A stretch of 64,000 nt of DNA from Purpureocillium takamizusanense (taxonomy: Eukaryota > Ascomycota > Sordariomycetes > Hypocreales > Ophiocordycipitaceae). Below, one piece after another: positions 11,262 to 22,284 of the stretch; within the stretch, counting starts at the first letter, position 1, and the number at the start of each line of letters is the position of its first letter. Where the stretch lies: NCBI RefSeq assembly GCF_022605165.1, contig NC_063068.1, positions 1,488,001-1,552,000 of the forward strand, in the 5' to 3' direction. A program made the position numbers and the translations under genes. The notes under the pieces are model-generated. The model was not told the DNA's origin, made no database searches, and worked only from the letters and a program-made list of their open reading frames with translations.

Positions 11262-12358
11262 GAGGCGCGCGCGCGCGGGACCGTCCCACAGAGCAGTAGA
11301 TACACGCTTCATGGGGCCGTGCAGCGTGAGGGCCAAGACCTGGAATAGGCGCGCGCGCGTGTGTCTCCGCGGGATAGGCATTGAAAGGGAAAATGGCGCG
11401 CGGCGTGCTGCTGACCCGGGCAAAGAAAGAGAGAGGCCAGGACTTTCGGGCCAGCATTTGTTTGGACAAGTCTTTCTCGCCTTGCGTCAGGTTCAAGTTA
11501 CGAGTACTAGTGCAGTGCATCGAGAGCTTTCCGGCCGACTTTGTTTGCGCTGTCTACCAAGAACGATGATGTATGTATACTTTTCAATGCTCAAATTGTC
11601 AAGGTCTGCTCTGGGACCTGGACACCCACGACACGGCGGCTTGATGTTGAGGAGGGAGGACGGGGTCACCGGCGGAGTTCCTCCGGGTTTGCGGAGGCGG
11701 ACGGGGAACATATCGATGAGGCTTTCCCTCCTTTCGGCACGCGCTTCCCGAGCGGAGCCTTTTCCTTCCCTTCCACAGCACCCTCGGTGGGAAGTATAAC
11801 TAGCCCATCGCCCGAAGGGGCCGCAGACGAGGCTACGCCCACTGTATCGTGGCGCAAGTCCTGCATGGCGGGGGTCTGGCCCAAGCATCAGACGATGCAG
11901 GCAGGCCAACTGCTGTAAGCTGCCTGCTCCGTCCCCTCATCAATCAACGAAGCCCCCAACGAATCCCCCAAGCCGCGAAACACACAGGCACAAGCAATGG
12001 GGGAAGAGTATGTATTTTGTGTAGCCTTGTCGCAGAGTTGGCCTCCCTCGCGAGATGGGGAAGACAACCACCCCGGTACTGTGCATTACGTGCTGCGCAG
12101 GTATGCGGCGCGCGGCAAGCCCCAATCCACCGACCGCTGTCAGTCATTCACCAGCCGAGACATGGCGGGCCCCCCCCTACCGGCTGTCGTGCCAAACTCA
12201 ATTGCCTACAACCATAGAAAGAACAGTCACCACCAGCGCGAGGCAGCGTGGACAGTTGGTCGGGCGAGGGGGGAGGAGAAGCGGGCGGCCGGAAGGGCCG
12301 GGTCGTGGGCACTGGCCCTCCCTCGTCCTCGTCCCTCCTCGCCATTGTCGTAGCCGCC

Positions 12359-12406
12359 GTCGTCGTCGTCGGCAACGTCAACGTCGTCGTCGTCGGCAAC
12401 GTCAAC
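12359..12406. repeat. 24-bp tandem duplication, GTC-rich
   Basis: Two perfect adjacent copies of a unit made of four GTC triplets plus GGCAACGTCAAC, followed by a partial third copy (GTCGTCGTC). Confidence 0.85.
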
Positions 12407-12786
12407 GTCGTCGTCACGGGCTAGGGCGGGCACGGTACGTAAACATGCGGGGCGCTCCAATTCAGTTGATTCGAGTTAGGTTACTGCGTAGCGGGTTGGG
12501 GGAGCGACCGTTTTGTGCCCACTTCACCTCCCTCCCATCCAACCCGACCAGTCGTGCGTGGCGTCTGCCAACGGGTCTGCGTCTTAGACAAAGGTCGATA
12601 GAGCCCTGGCCCTCGTCGAATCGGCATTTAGAATGTAGCGGGTAGAGGGCGGTGGGCTAACTACGTTAGTTCCTATTTTTATGAATGGGCTGTCCGTCGC
12701 CTCCCTCACCCGATCATTTATCGAAAAGTTTATTTTGTCCCCTCTCATCAGCCATCGGGGAAAAGAGCTGCGGCTGCTGCGGCTGC

Positions 12787-12822
<36 letters not shown>
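12787..12822. repeat. (CCAG)9 microsatellite
   Basis: Nine uninterrupted CCAG units. The apparent protein SQPASQPASQP on this strand is an artefact of the repeat. Confidence 0.9.
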
Positions 12823-12824
<2 letters not shown>

Positions 12825-13242
12825 GCGTTTGCCCCGGCAACGGCCGGACCGGAGGGCAACACGAGCGGGCAGGGCGTCCACCCGACCTTTGTGCGATACG
12901 AAGGAAACAAAGGGCATGTGATGCGACGCATGTGAGGGCGAGCACAAGCGGAGAGAGCATGTCATGCCTGCATGGCTCTCTCTCTCTTTCTGGCTCTCCA
13001 TCCATCTCTTTCGCCTTGCTTGCATCAGTGGGGACCACCTGCACCATCCACTGAAAGCCCCCGCCCCCGCCCCTTCAGGCAGCGGCCGTTGCGCCAGAAA
13101 CCGCCCTCCTCCTCCGCGCGGGTGCATGCCTGCACAAACGTTGCCTACATACTAACCTACCACTACCACCACCCCGCCAACCGTGCGGGACGCTGGCCTG
13201 CTTGCCCCATTCATGCATGGCATATCTCATCGCACGTTGCTG

Positions 13243-13264
13243 CCATCCATCCATCCATCCATCC
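13243..13264. repeat. (CCAT)5 microsatellite
   Basis: Five and a half CCAT units. Confidence 0.85.
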
Positions 13265-13793
13265 ACTGTGCATATGTTATATGTACAGTATGTTTGTGTA
13301 TGCGGCGGCTAAGCCCGTTCGCGGACCGAGGCCGTTCTCAGGCCCGAGTTCTATTTTCATGTTTCGACGGCCTGACGTGAGACAAAGGGCACTGTAGCAC
13401 GGCAAAAAAGCAAACATGACAGAGAGAGACAAGAGAAAATGGGTCAGCGAATATATGGTCAAGACACGCAGGAGGTCCAGGGCCGCCAACGTAGGTAATG
13501 GTATGTGACCGGGGGGAGCTAGTTGATGAGGTAGCCCCCCAGGAATACGCACATACAACAGTAGTTGGGTCATCTCGTGTTAGATGCAAAGAGCTAAGCA
13601 TGCGGACTACTAAACTAAGGTATTGGCAACCAGAGGGAATCGGTGGCCAAGGCTCGTGGCTCGATGGGATGGGATGGGCTGCGGGGGGCGGGTGGCGGAG
13701 TGACCAAGTTGATGGATGGAACCCGCGATAGTAAACATCCCCGTCGACCTACAAAGTGCCCACATCCCGGGGGGCCGGCGCCCATCGTTGACC

Positions 13794-13816
13794 GTGTGTG
13801 TGTGTGTGTGTGTGTG
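13794..13816. repeat. (GT)11 dinucleotide repeat
   Basis: 23 nt of uninterrupted GT, about 545 bp upstream of the CRH start codon. Confidence 0.9.
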
Positions 13817-14360
13817 CCCTGTTCCCCGTCCTTGCTCCGCCGCTCGCTCGCTCGCTTGCGCGTTGATCCTCCTCCTCCTATTTTGCGGACGCCCCGACAG
13901 TCCACCCTGCCTCCTCTTACGAAATCCTCTCATCACGGACCTGCTGCCACGATCGTGCACGTCTTTCTTTGTTCTTTATTAACCGGGATCCTCCGCCGCC
14001 GCCGCCGCCCCCTCCTTCAGCTGTACCCAGCTCCGAGCAACTATCCTCCTCATCCATACTACTGCTACTCCCCTATCAAGTGCTTTCTGGAGCTACGAAA
14101 AGCAATCGGCTTAGAAGCGTTCCCTCCCCGGCCCCTTGCCTGCCCTTTTCTCTTTTTCCCATCATCTCATATTTCGCCTGATCTCGAGTCTCACCACGGT
14201 GGACTCTGAGGCAGCTAACGTAGCAAACAGATTTCTCCCCAGGCAGCACAGCACGTGAAATCCTCACGCCTGGGCCCGCACGTCAGGACTGGCGGCAGCA
14301 TCATCATCATACGACGACACACGCCTTTCACTCGCCCATTGTCGTTAAGGAAAAAAAGTC

Positions 14361-15521
14361 ATGTTCTCCAAGTCCCTTGCCCTGGCCATTGCGGCGGCCT
14401 CGTCGCTCGTCTCAGCCCAGACGTCGACAGCTTGCAACCCTCTCAAGACCAGTAAGCCCAATTCGCCGCAGCCTGCTTACTTCACTTACACACGCCTCCC
14501 CCCCCCCAAACTCTAAAGCAACACGATCCACCGCATCACCAACCAGCACCACCACCACCACCATCTTGAACAGAAAAAGCGAAGCAAAGAGAGAGAGAAA
14601 CTGTCACTAACCAGCCATTGCCATCTCGAATAGCCTGCCCCGCGGACCCTGCGTTTGGCTCCAAGAAAGTCGTCTGGAACTTTGCGAATGGCGCCTGTTC
14701 GTCTCTCAAGGCGCTCGGAAGCACCAGCCAAATCACCTACGGCAACAACGGCGCCCAGTTCTCCATCACCCAGCAGGGCCAGGCGCCCACCATTGCCACG
14801 AGCCAGTACCTCTTCTTCGGCCGCGTCGACGTCCAGGTCCAGGCCGCCCCCGGTCGGGGCATCGTGACGGCGTTTGTGCTGCAGTCGGACGACCTCGATG
14901 AGGTGAGAGAACCCACAGCCTCCAAATTCCTCCTCCTCTATGAGGGGATTCGGCGCTACAACAACAACCCCCTCTGCCCCCTCTTCTCTCAGGGGAAATA
15001 AATGTACGTGATTTGCGGTTTATACTGAACATGCATGGCATCATTAGATCGACCTGGAATGGGTCGGCGCCGACAACTCCCAAGTCCAAAGCAACTACTT
15101 CAGCAGAGGCGACACGTCCAGCTACGACCGCGGCGCCTTCCACCCCGTCTCCAACCCGACCGGCTCGACGCACACCTACTCCATCGAGTGGACGTCCAAA
15201 TACGTAAAGTGGATCATCGACACGCAGACGGTCCGCACCCTCACGTACGAGCAGGCCATGGCCAAGGGCGGCGCCGCCGGCTTCCCCCAGACCCCCATGC
15301 AGGTCAAGCTCGGCACCTGGATCGCCGGCCGCCCGGATGCCTCACCCGGCACCGTCCAGTGGGCCGGCGGCTACGTCGACTGGTCTCAGGCGCCGTTCAA
15401 TGCCTACTTCAGGAGCATCAACATTACAGATTATGCCGGTGCGGACAGTTACGGCAAAGACGCCAAGCAGTACGTCTACGGGGATCACTCTGGCACCTAC
15501 CAAAGCATCAAGGTTCAGTAA
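14361..15521 (+). CDS. CRH-type GH16 cell-wall transglycosylase
   Basis: Crh/Utr2-type enzymes cross-link chitin to beta-glucan outside the plasma membrane. Exons are 14361-14451, 14634-14902 and 15048-15521; introns are 182 and 145 nt, GT-AG, phases 1 and 0; product 277 aa. The signal peptide is MFSKSLALAIAAASSLVSAQ. The mature start has TACNPLKT then CPADPAFGSKK, as in CRH proteins. The catalytic DEIDLEW motif (nucleophile E120, D122, acid/base E124) is intact and is split exactly by intron 2 between E and I. FGRVDVQVQ and the WIAGRPDASPGTVQWAGGY region follow the family. The protein stops shortly after the catalytic domain at YQSIKVQ. There is no Ser/Thr-rich GPI tail and no CBM18, unlike yeast Crh1/Crh2, so it may be freely secreted. 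Confidence 0.92.
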
Positions 15522-15945
15522 ACGCAGGAAACGATAGAATAGAAAGGGCTTTCTGGACAAAGGGATGGATTGGAATTGGATTGGGACTGGGGCGGCGGGT
15601 ATATTATCGGACATTTCGTAGTTATACGATGCATAGCAAGAATAGCTTATGGGGGCCATCTAATTTCAGATAGGTTCAAGATTCAAGGCTGGCCCAGTAC
15701 TGGCGCTCGTGTTGACAGGATGACCCTCGCCCGGGCGACTTGTAAGGCGAAAGAGGTTCAAGTCAGCCAAGGGTGGGAAAATCGTTCCTGAAGCTTCGTA
15801 ATGCGCAACATGGAGGAACGAGAAAAACAGCGCCAACTCCGCAGTGACCAAGAACATGTCCAAATGCAAACCCTGACCATTGTCTTGCCGACTCCTTTGT
15901 TTTTATATTTCCAAATCAAGGTCCTACCGCACGCGGCTCTCCTTC
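15522..15945. other. Shared 3' region of convergent genes
   Basis: About 420 bases between the convergent CRH and phosphofructokinase stop codons; presumably both 3' UTRs. Nothing else seen. Confidence 0.6.
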
Positions 15946-18436
15946 TCAGACGATGCCACGCTTAGTGTCCTTAGCAATCAGGCCGGTCAAGCTCCTCTCC
16001 GGCCTCGGGTAGTCGGGCCTGCCGCCGAGCATATCCACCACGTCGCGCAGGCCCAACCAGTGTGCCGTTTTAGGCCTCCGATTTGGCCAGTCGGTCCCGC
16101 GCTCCTCCAGGTCCTTCATGGGCGTGAAGACGACGTCCGATCCCTGGATGCCGATGACGGCTGTGCTGTTGGGGTCCCTCTTGACGCGGTTGTGTGCGTG
16201 GCAGCCGTAATCCTCGAGGTGCTGGATGCACTTGATGGCCAGGCGGACGGCGCGGCAGCGGTCCATGGGCGACGGCGCGCCTCCCTGCTGGACGTGGCCG
16301 GGGATGCTCTCTCGGCTTTCGAACCGGTCATGAGCCTCCTCGCGGATGATGCTTGCGATGAGCTTAGCATCGTAAACTTTGCTGGACTTTTCGTTGACCA
16401 GGATCAGGCGCCCCGCGCGCGACTGGCCCCTGTCGTTCTTGAACTCTTGCTTGAGATGGTTGACATCGGCGTTGAGCATCTCGAGACTGATGCCCTCCTC
16501 GGGGATGTAAACCGCCGACGCGCCAACGTTGAGACCACTGAGCGTCGCAATATAGCCCGAACGGCCGCCCTGTGTCTCGATGACAAACACCCGACGACGG
16601 GTAGCCGATGCGGACTGCTTGATCTTGTCGCAGTAATTCACCAGCTCGTTGAGACAAGTGTCGGAGCCCAACGAGTACTCTGTTCCCGGGACGTTGTTGG
16701 AGATGGTGGCAGGGAGCAGGCAGATGGGGATGCAAAGCGACGGGTACTCCTCCCTAGCCTTGCGCAGCTGCGAGACGGAGTGAAAGGCCTCAAAGCCGCC
16801 AACGATGAACAGGGCGTCAAAGCCGTACTGCTCGATCAGGTCGGCAATCAGATCCATGCCAGAGTCGGACGGCAGCTCCCGGTTCGTTCCAATCTCGGAT
16901 CCGCCCTTGCTGGCCCAGCCATCCACCTCGAGCCAGTTGAAGGGGCGAACCGAGCCCAGGGGTTTGTCACCATGATGCCGCGCGAAGCCAGCAAAGCCAT
17001 TGTGGATGGCAACGGGGTCGTGCCCGCGGCTGATGCAGTATGCGACGGCAGCGCGCACCGCCGCATTCATGCCACCAGCAGGCGCTCCAACATTGATGAA
17101 GCCAATTTTCATCCTCTGTAAACGCTTCATTAGCACCCGCATGTTGATACGCACTGAAATCTTCAACTTACGCTTTTTTCCGGAAGCTTATGGTCGGCAA
17201 CCATAGCATTGGTGGTTGTGAGGTAGGAGAAGTACTGATCGGCAAACTCGGCGTCCCGCAGCGACATGGCTTTCTCGAAATCCTTGGCGTCGACCGCTGC
17301 TGCCACCTTCTTGGTATCTTGGACTGCTTCCATGAGCGGCTTGCGCACAATCTTGTTCTCGTTGATGGCAATGAAGCATGTCTCGGTCTCGGGCGTGGCC
17401 TCGAGGACAGCGTGGACTGCCTCGACACCTTGCAAGGTGCCCAGCATTCGATCGTACGCCACGGCCGTTCCACCACGCTGGACGTGGCCAAGGGTGGTGA
17501 TGCGCGTATCCAAGCCGAGGCCGTCCTCACTCTTGTCGGCCAGCAAGCCTCTGACATCCTCCGGGGAGATCTTGGTCCCGTCCTTGTCGCGGGCTCCCTC
17601 GGCGACGATGACAATGGTTTTGCGCTTGCCCATACTTCGGTGCTAGGAGATAATCAGCAAAACTCTTTTCATCGCTGCCTGCAGGCTATTTTTATCCCCC
17701 CCGCGCAATCACTCACCCGTGTCACCACCTGGGCCATGTCCTCCCGCCAATCCTGCGGCTGGGGGCGCTCTGGTATGAATATGAAATCGGCGCCTGATGC
17801 AACACCAGCAAGAAGGGCTAGCCAGCCGCAATGGCGGCCCATGACCTCAATGACAAAGGCGCGCGAGTGCGAAGAGGCAGTGGCCTCGATGTAATCAACC
17901 ATTTCGCAGATGCGCGAGAGGGCCGAATAGCAGCCAACGGTGGCATCGGTGCCAGAGAGGTCGTTGTCGATGGAGCCCACAATGCCGACAATGTTGAGGT
18001 TCTTGTACGGGGCAATCTGTTCCTTTGTGAGCTGGCCTTTGGAGACGAGCTCTTCAAGAAGCGAAGGCCACTCGGCACGAAACTTGTCGGCACCGGTCAA
18101 GGAGCCGTCTCCTCCACAGATGATGAGAGCATCGATGCCGTGAAGGACCATGTTCTTAGCGGCAGTCATGCGACCCGGTCGCTCGTAAAAGGCCATGCAC
18201 CGTGCAGTGCCGATAAGAGTGCCTCCTTCGGACAGCCAGCCGCGGACATCGTGCCACTCCATCTTCTTGATGTAGTCTCCGCCGCGAACCAGACCCTCGT
18301 AGCCTTCGTAGATGGCGAACGCATCGCAGCCCAGGTGGATGGCGGTCCGGACGACGGCGCGGACGACGGCGTTCATGCCTGGGGAGTCGCCTCCCGAGGT
18401 CATGACGGCGATTTTCTTCTTGGGCGCGGCGGCCAT
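15946..18436 (-). CDS. ATP-dependent 6-phosphofructokinase, fused-duplicate fungal type
   Basis: Phosphorylates fructose 6-phosphate, the committed step of glycolysis, in the cytosol. Exons 18436-17717, 17642-17172 and 17115-15946 (introns 73 and 56 nt, both phase 0) give 786 aa, normal for fungal PFK. The N-terminal half is catalytic: GGDSPG at residues 15-20 (ATP site), GGDGSLTGA, and [10 protein letters not shown] with the catalytic Asp. The C-terminal half is the diverged regulatory copy, with [16 protein letters not shown] and [17 protein letters not shown] replacing the catalytic Asp motif. GHVQRGG and GHVQQGG occur in the two halves. Upstream codons remain open to about 18550 but hold no ATG, so the [11 protein letters not shown] start is chosen. 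PFK1 and PFK2 subunits cannot be separated here, so no symbol is given. Confidence 0.95.
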
Positions 18437-19666
18437 GGCGGCGGTCGAGCGGGGCAGTGGTTTCGTCGTCGTCTTGGTCGTCGTCTTCGTCTTCGTGGTG
18501 GTGGTGGCGGGGTACGGTCCCAGGGTCACTGGCAACTTTGAGCCCGCCACAGGTAGTCGAAGATTGAGGGAAGAGATACAAATTGATGCAGATGTGATGA
18601 TAATTTAGGGAAAACGGCGTCTACGGGCGCATGATGTAGGAGGGCGGCCACGGCGAGATGCCAAGAGTGAGGCGAATCAGGTTTATCTTATGCTCCAACG
18701 TTGGCGGCGAGAGATGGTCCCCTCAGTAGGAGGGGCTGTTTTGGGTGGGTAGCGTATGTCAACCCAGAAGCGGTGGGGTGTTTTCAGCGCTGCAGCAGGA
18801 CGACCAGAGGGGAAACAGCTTGGTAGCAGAATTTCCCTTATCAGCGAGTCAATGACTGCTGTAAATTCATTATCGGGTGAGCGCACCCAGGTGTGGCACT
18901 GCCGCTAGTTCAGGCAAAGCTTCCAGAGAGCTATTTTCCTGGCAAAAAGGTTACCTATTGGCGGCTCGTTGAGCTGCCCACGGCCTAGCTCCACGATGAC
19001 GGCGGCACATCGGAGCTGCCGGTGGATCTCAATCGCCTGAGACGGATTCGAACAAGGCGCGCGGGCCTCCGTCCAACCCGCGACTGCGTCATTATTCCAG
19101 GGTATTAGTCGTTTGAAGAGAGGGAGGGCGGAAACGCGGCTGTTGGCGGCGGCGGCGGCGGCGAACACGGGCGTCACTCGAACCGGCTGACGACTTCCAG
19201 GTAGGCACGTCCCATCCCAAAAAGAAGCAGGCTCCAACACGCCCGTCTTGTGTGTGCATCTACTACCTCTGTAGTTATTTCTGTTCTTTTCCTGCCTTTT
19301 AGGTACTTTGTACTTCCTGAGGCGGCTGGTTGCAGCATATTCATATTGTACTAATTTCACGCAGAGCCGCAACCCAACTTCCCACCGCCTGCCTAAAGTG
19401 ATCAGCACCAGCCACGGACACCCACCACCAGCCACTACCATGCCCCCCACCGCCCAGCCAGCCCAGCCGAGCTCCATCGTCCATGTTCTGCCGCTGGCGT
19501 TCATGCATCCGACCACGGTCCATCCGTCTGCGGCAGGCCTTCCTTCGTTGCACATGGAGTAGGTAGCTTGGCCCGGCGTCTCACAACACGCGTCCTTCAG
19601 ACTTCTCTCTCTATTCACGGCCTCCGGAATAAGCATTGAAGCCCTCTCCCGCCGCTGTGCACGGCC
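18437..19666. other. Bidirectional intergenic region, PFK / MED17
   Basis: About 1.2 kb between divergently transcribed genes, so it should contain both promoters. A minus-strand open frame of 369 codons that overlaps it is mostly antisense to MED17 exon 1 and has no domain. A GTTCGAATCC word at 19047-19052 (minus strand) resembles a tRNA B box, but no tRNA folds around it. Confidence 0.55.
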
Positions 19667-21671
19667 ATGGCAACCAAAGATGGCCCGCCGCCGCTCTCGC
19701 TGCGGCCGTTCCCCGTGGCCGACCGGCAACCCAGCAACCTCGCCGACTTCATCGCTCGCGTCAACGCCCGTCCGGGCGGCTTTCGCAGTCTGACAGAAGC
19801 CAAGCTGCGCGAGCAGATCAAGGTTGAGGAGAACCCTGATCATGACGCGGAACAAGAGGACGTCGACATGTCGGACGTCGCTGATGATGAGGATGCCCCC
19901 GCCAGCAGGGATCCCAACATTGCCCGCATGGAAGTTCTCAAGAACATTGAGTAAGGCCCTATTTGCGACTTCGAAGGAAACAACGGCGTACTGATGCACA
20001 CCGTAGCTTAGCAAGCAACACGGCCATGCTCACCCTCGACTCCCTCTCACTCCTTCTCTCGAAACAGAACCCGACACAGGCCGGTTTGACCCTTTCGCAG
20101 CAGCTTCGCGACATGGTGGGCATTGGTACTCTCGGCGCCGACAAGCTGGATGAACCAAGCGCCAACGATGCCCAAACAAAAGCTCATGAGGAGGTTGCCG
20201 TTGGCTGGACCCTGATGGAGATCAACAAGGCCAGGAATGCCGCCGAGGCCGCGAGCCTCTTTCTGGAGCGCGAGGTGGACACTGAAAGTAGATATTGGGA
20301 GGAGGTCATGTCGGTCAAAAAGGCTGGCTGGTCCATGTGTCGAGTGCCGCAGGAGCGACATACACTGGGCGTCCGCTTCGGTTTCTCAGAAGGTATGACG
20401 CTCCCACCAAAGCTCAACGTGTACGCTTACTGACTGAGCTAGCTGCGGCCGAGTTCAAGAACAACGGTTTAGCGCCCATGCGAAGAAGTGAAGACGGTTC
20501 CATCGAGCTTGACCTTGGCCGTCTTGGCGGCGTGTCAGAGGGCTTGGTCGTCACATACGAAAAGGACGACAAAATCGTCGGCCGATCGGTCCCCTGGCGG
20601 CGATCCCCAGACGACCCTTTACTTGAGTCCCGCGTGCTCGAATCACGCAACACCATCTTCTCGCAGGAGCTCTGGCATGAGCTGACTCGTGAAGCCCGCA
20701 CCCTCGCCGCTTACGATGTTCGCCTGCAAGGGTCGCGCTTGACATGTAAAGTTGACGAGTCATCTAAGATCACTATCGAGCTATTACCCCTCGAGGCTTG
20801 CCCGTCACCAGACGATTCGTTAGCTGAGAATGGGACGACAGAGATGACTCTACTGTCATTGCATATCCTTCTAAGCTACGCCCACCGTTACAACGAACTC
20901 ATGAGGACACGTCCAATCCCCCCTCATGTCTCGCGCGCCCGTGGGCAGCAAACCTACGCTCTTCTTCGACCCATAATTGCGCGCTTGAAATCCAATATTA
21001 GCATCAGGGCTTGCACAGAATACGTCGGAGACCTTGTCGGAGCCCTTCAAAAGGCTGGCTTGCCGTCGTCGTTTACACTCCGCACGCCTCAGCTCTCCAT
21101 GATTGAGTCTGGTGCCAGCGGCCCGAACCAGCAGTCTGGCGCTCAGACCCTCGTCCGCAATATGCTCCAGCCGCTCGAATTTACCGTCAAGGTTGTCATT
21201 CTCGACGACATGTCGTTCACCATCCGCGGGCGGACTCTTCTCTTCCCCTTTACAGCTACATACTACCATGTCCTTCTGCCGCCTTCGTCGCCGTTGCAGT
21301 CAATGGCCGCTCCCTTCGCAGACGGATACTCGGAGCTTCGCACGCTCTCCGAATACGTCCAAACAGCTGTTGCGCGCACTCTCGCGATGCATAACATTTC
21401 TAGGCTCTCCGCGTCGTCGACCAACTGTGAGTGGGCGCTGGATATCGTCGGGACGGCCATCCAAGACGCCGAGGCCAATCGCTCCGCGCTGCACTTTGCT
21501 GTGCGTGACGTCGACTCTGGGTCCACCATTGTCCTCACGAGTGTCCCCGCCGGCGAGTCTGGCAGCAACGGTGGTCAGAAGGCGTGGACGTGGGCCAAGA
21601 ACGGGAGCGGTAGTGAAAGCAGGACGTTGGAGGCTGTGGTCGATGACTTCTCCCGCACGGTCAACTTGTAG
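19667..21671 (+). CDS. MED17: Mediator of RNA polymerase II transcription subunit 17
   Basis: MED17 (yeast Srb4) is a head-module core subunit of Mediator, needed for activator-dependent initiation in the nucleus. Exons 19667-19950, 20007-20392 and 20443-21671 with introns of 56 and 50 nt join in phase (284+386+1229 nt) to give 632 aa, near the usual fungal length. Recognisable stretches are LSLRPFPVADRQPSNLADFIARVNA at the N-terminus, AMLTLDSLSLLLSKQNPTQAG after intron 1, GWSMCRVPQERHTLGVRFGF before intron 2, and YDVRLQGSRLTCKVDE and RTLLFPFTATYYHVLLPP in the C-terminal half. An acidic stretch (DVDMSDVADDEDAP) lies at about residues 65-78. The start at 19667 sits in the favourable context GGCCATGGC. 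Confidence 0.92.
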
Positions 21672-22284
21672 CACGATGACCCTGGTCCTGGACTCGGTCT
21701 ACTCTGGTCTTCGCAACTTGAGGGCCCTCATTTTTGGTGACTGACATGCCGGTGCCTACGAAGATGCGATCGTATAATGAGGGTGTCTTGGGCATTTACT
21801 TTTGTCTCAAGCCAGGCTCATGGCCCTACTGGGCGCTTGGTTTTAGCAGAGCTCACATGTTTTGGCGAGTTGTGCAGCAGGATATACCCCTACGATAGTA
21901 ACGAATAAACGGTGGTTAGAGCAAGTTGTTCGCGTCAGGGGCGGGCGTGAAGAAGTAGAAGCGGTCATCATCATGAGCTCAGTATATACCCTCCCGTCCC
22001 GGAAGACCCTACAACTGCCTGTTCCCTAGTCTCATTGATAGGCTTCCGGGCAAAATGTCGTGCGAGGCACCTCAAAATCACGTCGCCACATGCCATCCGT
22101 CTATCCCCGAGTCGCGTGCAAACGAGACCAATCATGCCACCCATAGCAACAAACCTCCTTCGCGCCGACGCCACGCCCATCCACCACCAGCCCTGAGTGA
22201 GAAAATGCACACACGACCAAAGTAAAGAGAAGGTAGCAAGGACAAACGACCGTCCCGCGGCGGACGTCTCCATGGCGAGCCCTA
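21672..22284. other. Shared 3' region of convergent MED17 and SNF2 genes
   Basis: About 610 bases between convergent stop codons. No supported gene; presumably UTRs and terminators. Confidence 0.55.

Larger units (their letters stand above)
11262..14360. other. Gene-free region with several microsatellites
   Basis: About 3.1 kb between two plus-strand genes. It holds alternating CGCGCG near 11266-11277 and 11350-11360, a 24-bp tandem duplication (12359-12406), (CCAG)9, (CCAT)5 and a (GT)11 tract. The final 400 bases are CT-rich and probably form the promoter and leader of the CRH gene. No coding frame gives a recognisable domain. Confidence 0.55.

Noticed and set aside
12787..12822. SQPASQPASQP-type repeat protein
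   Set aside because: Produced by the (CCAG)9 microsatellite in several frames; no gene context.
13643..14209. 188-codon plus-strand frame upstream of the CRH gene
   Set aside because: Runs through the (GT)11 repeat and CT-rich leader; low-complexity translation.
15880..17121. 413-codon plus-strand open frame inside phosphofructokinase
   Set aside because: Antisense shadow of PFK exon 3, same cause as above.
19030..19060. GTTCGAATCC word (minus strand) resembling a tRNA B box
   Set aside because: The flanking bases do not form a T stem, and no A box or acceptor stem was found at the right distance.
18905..20014. 369-codon minus-strand open frame
   Set aside because: Part is antisense to MED17 exon 1 and the rest is promoter DNA; no signal, domain or splice support.
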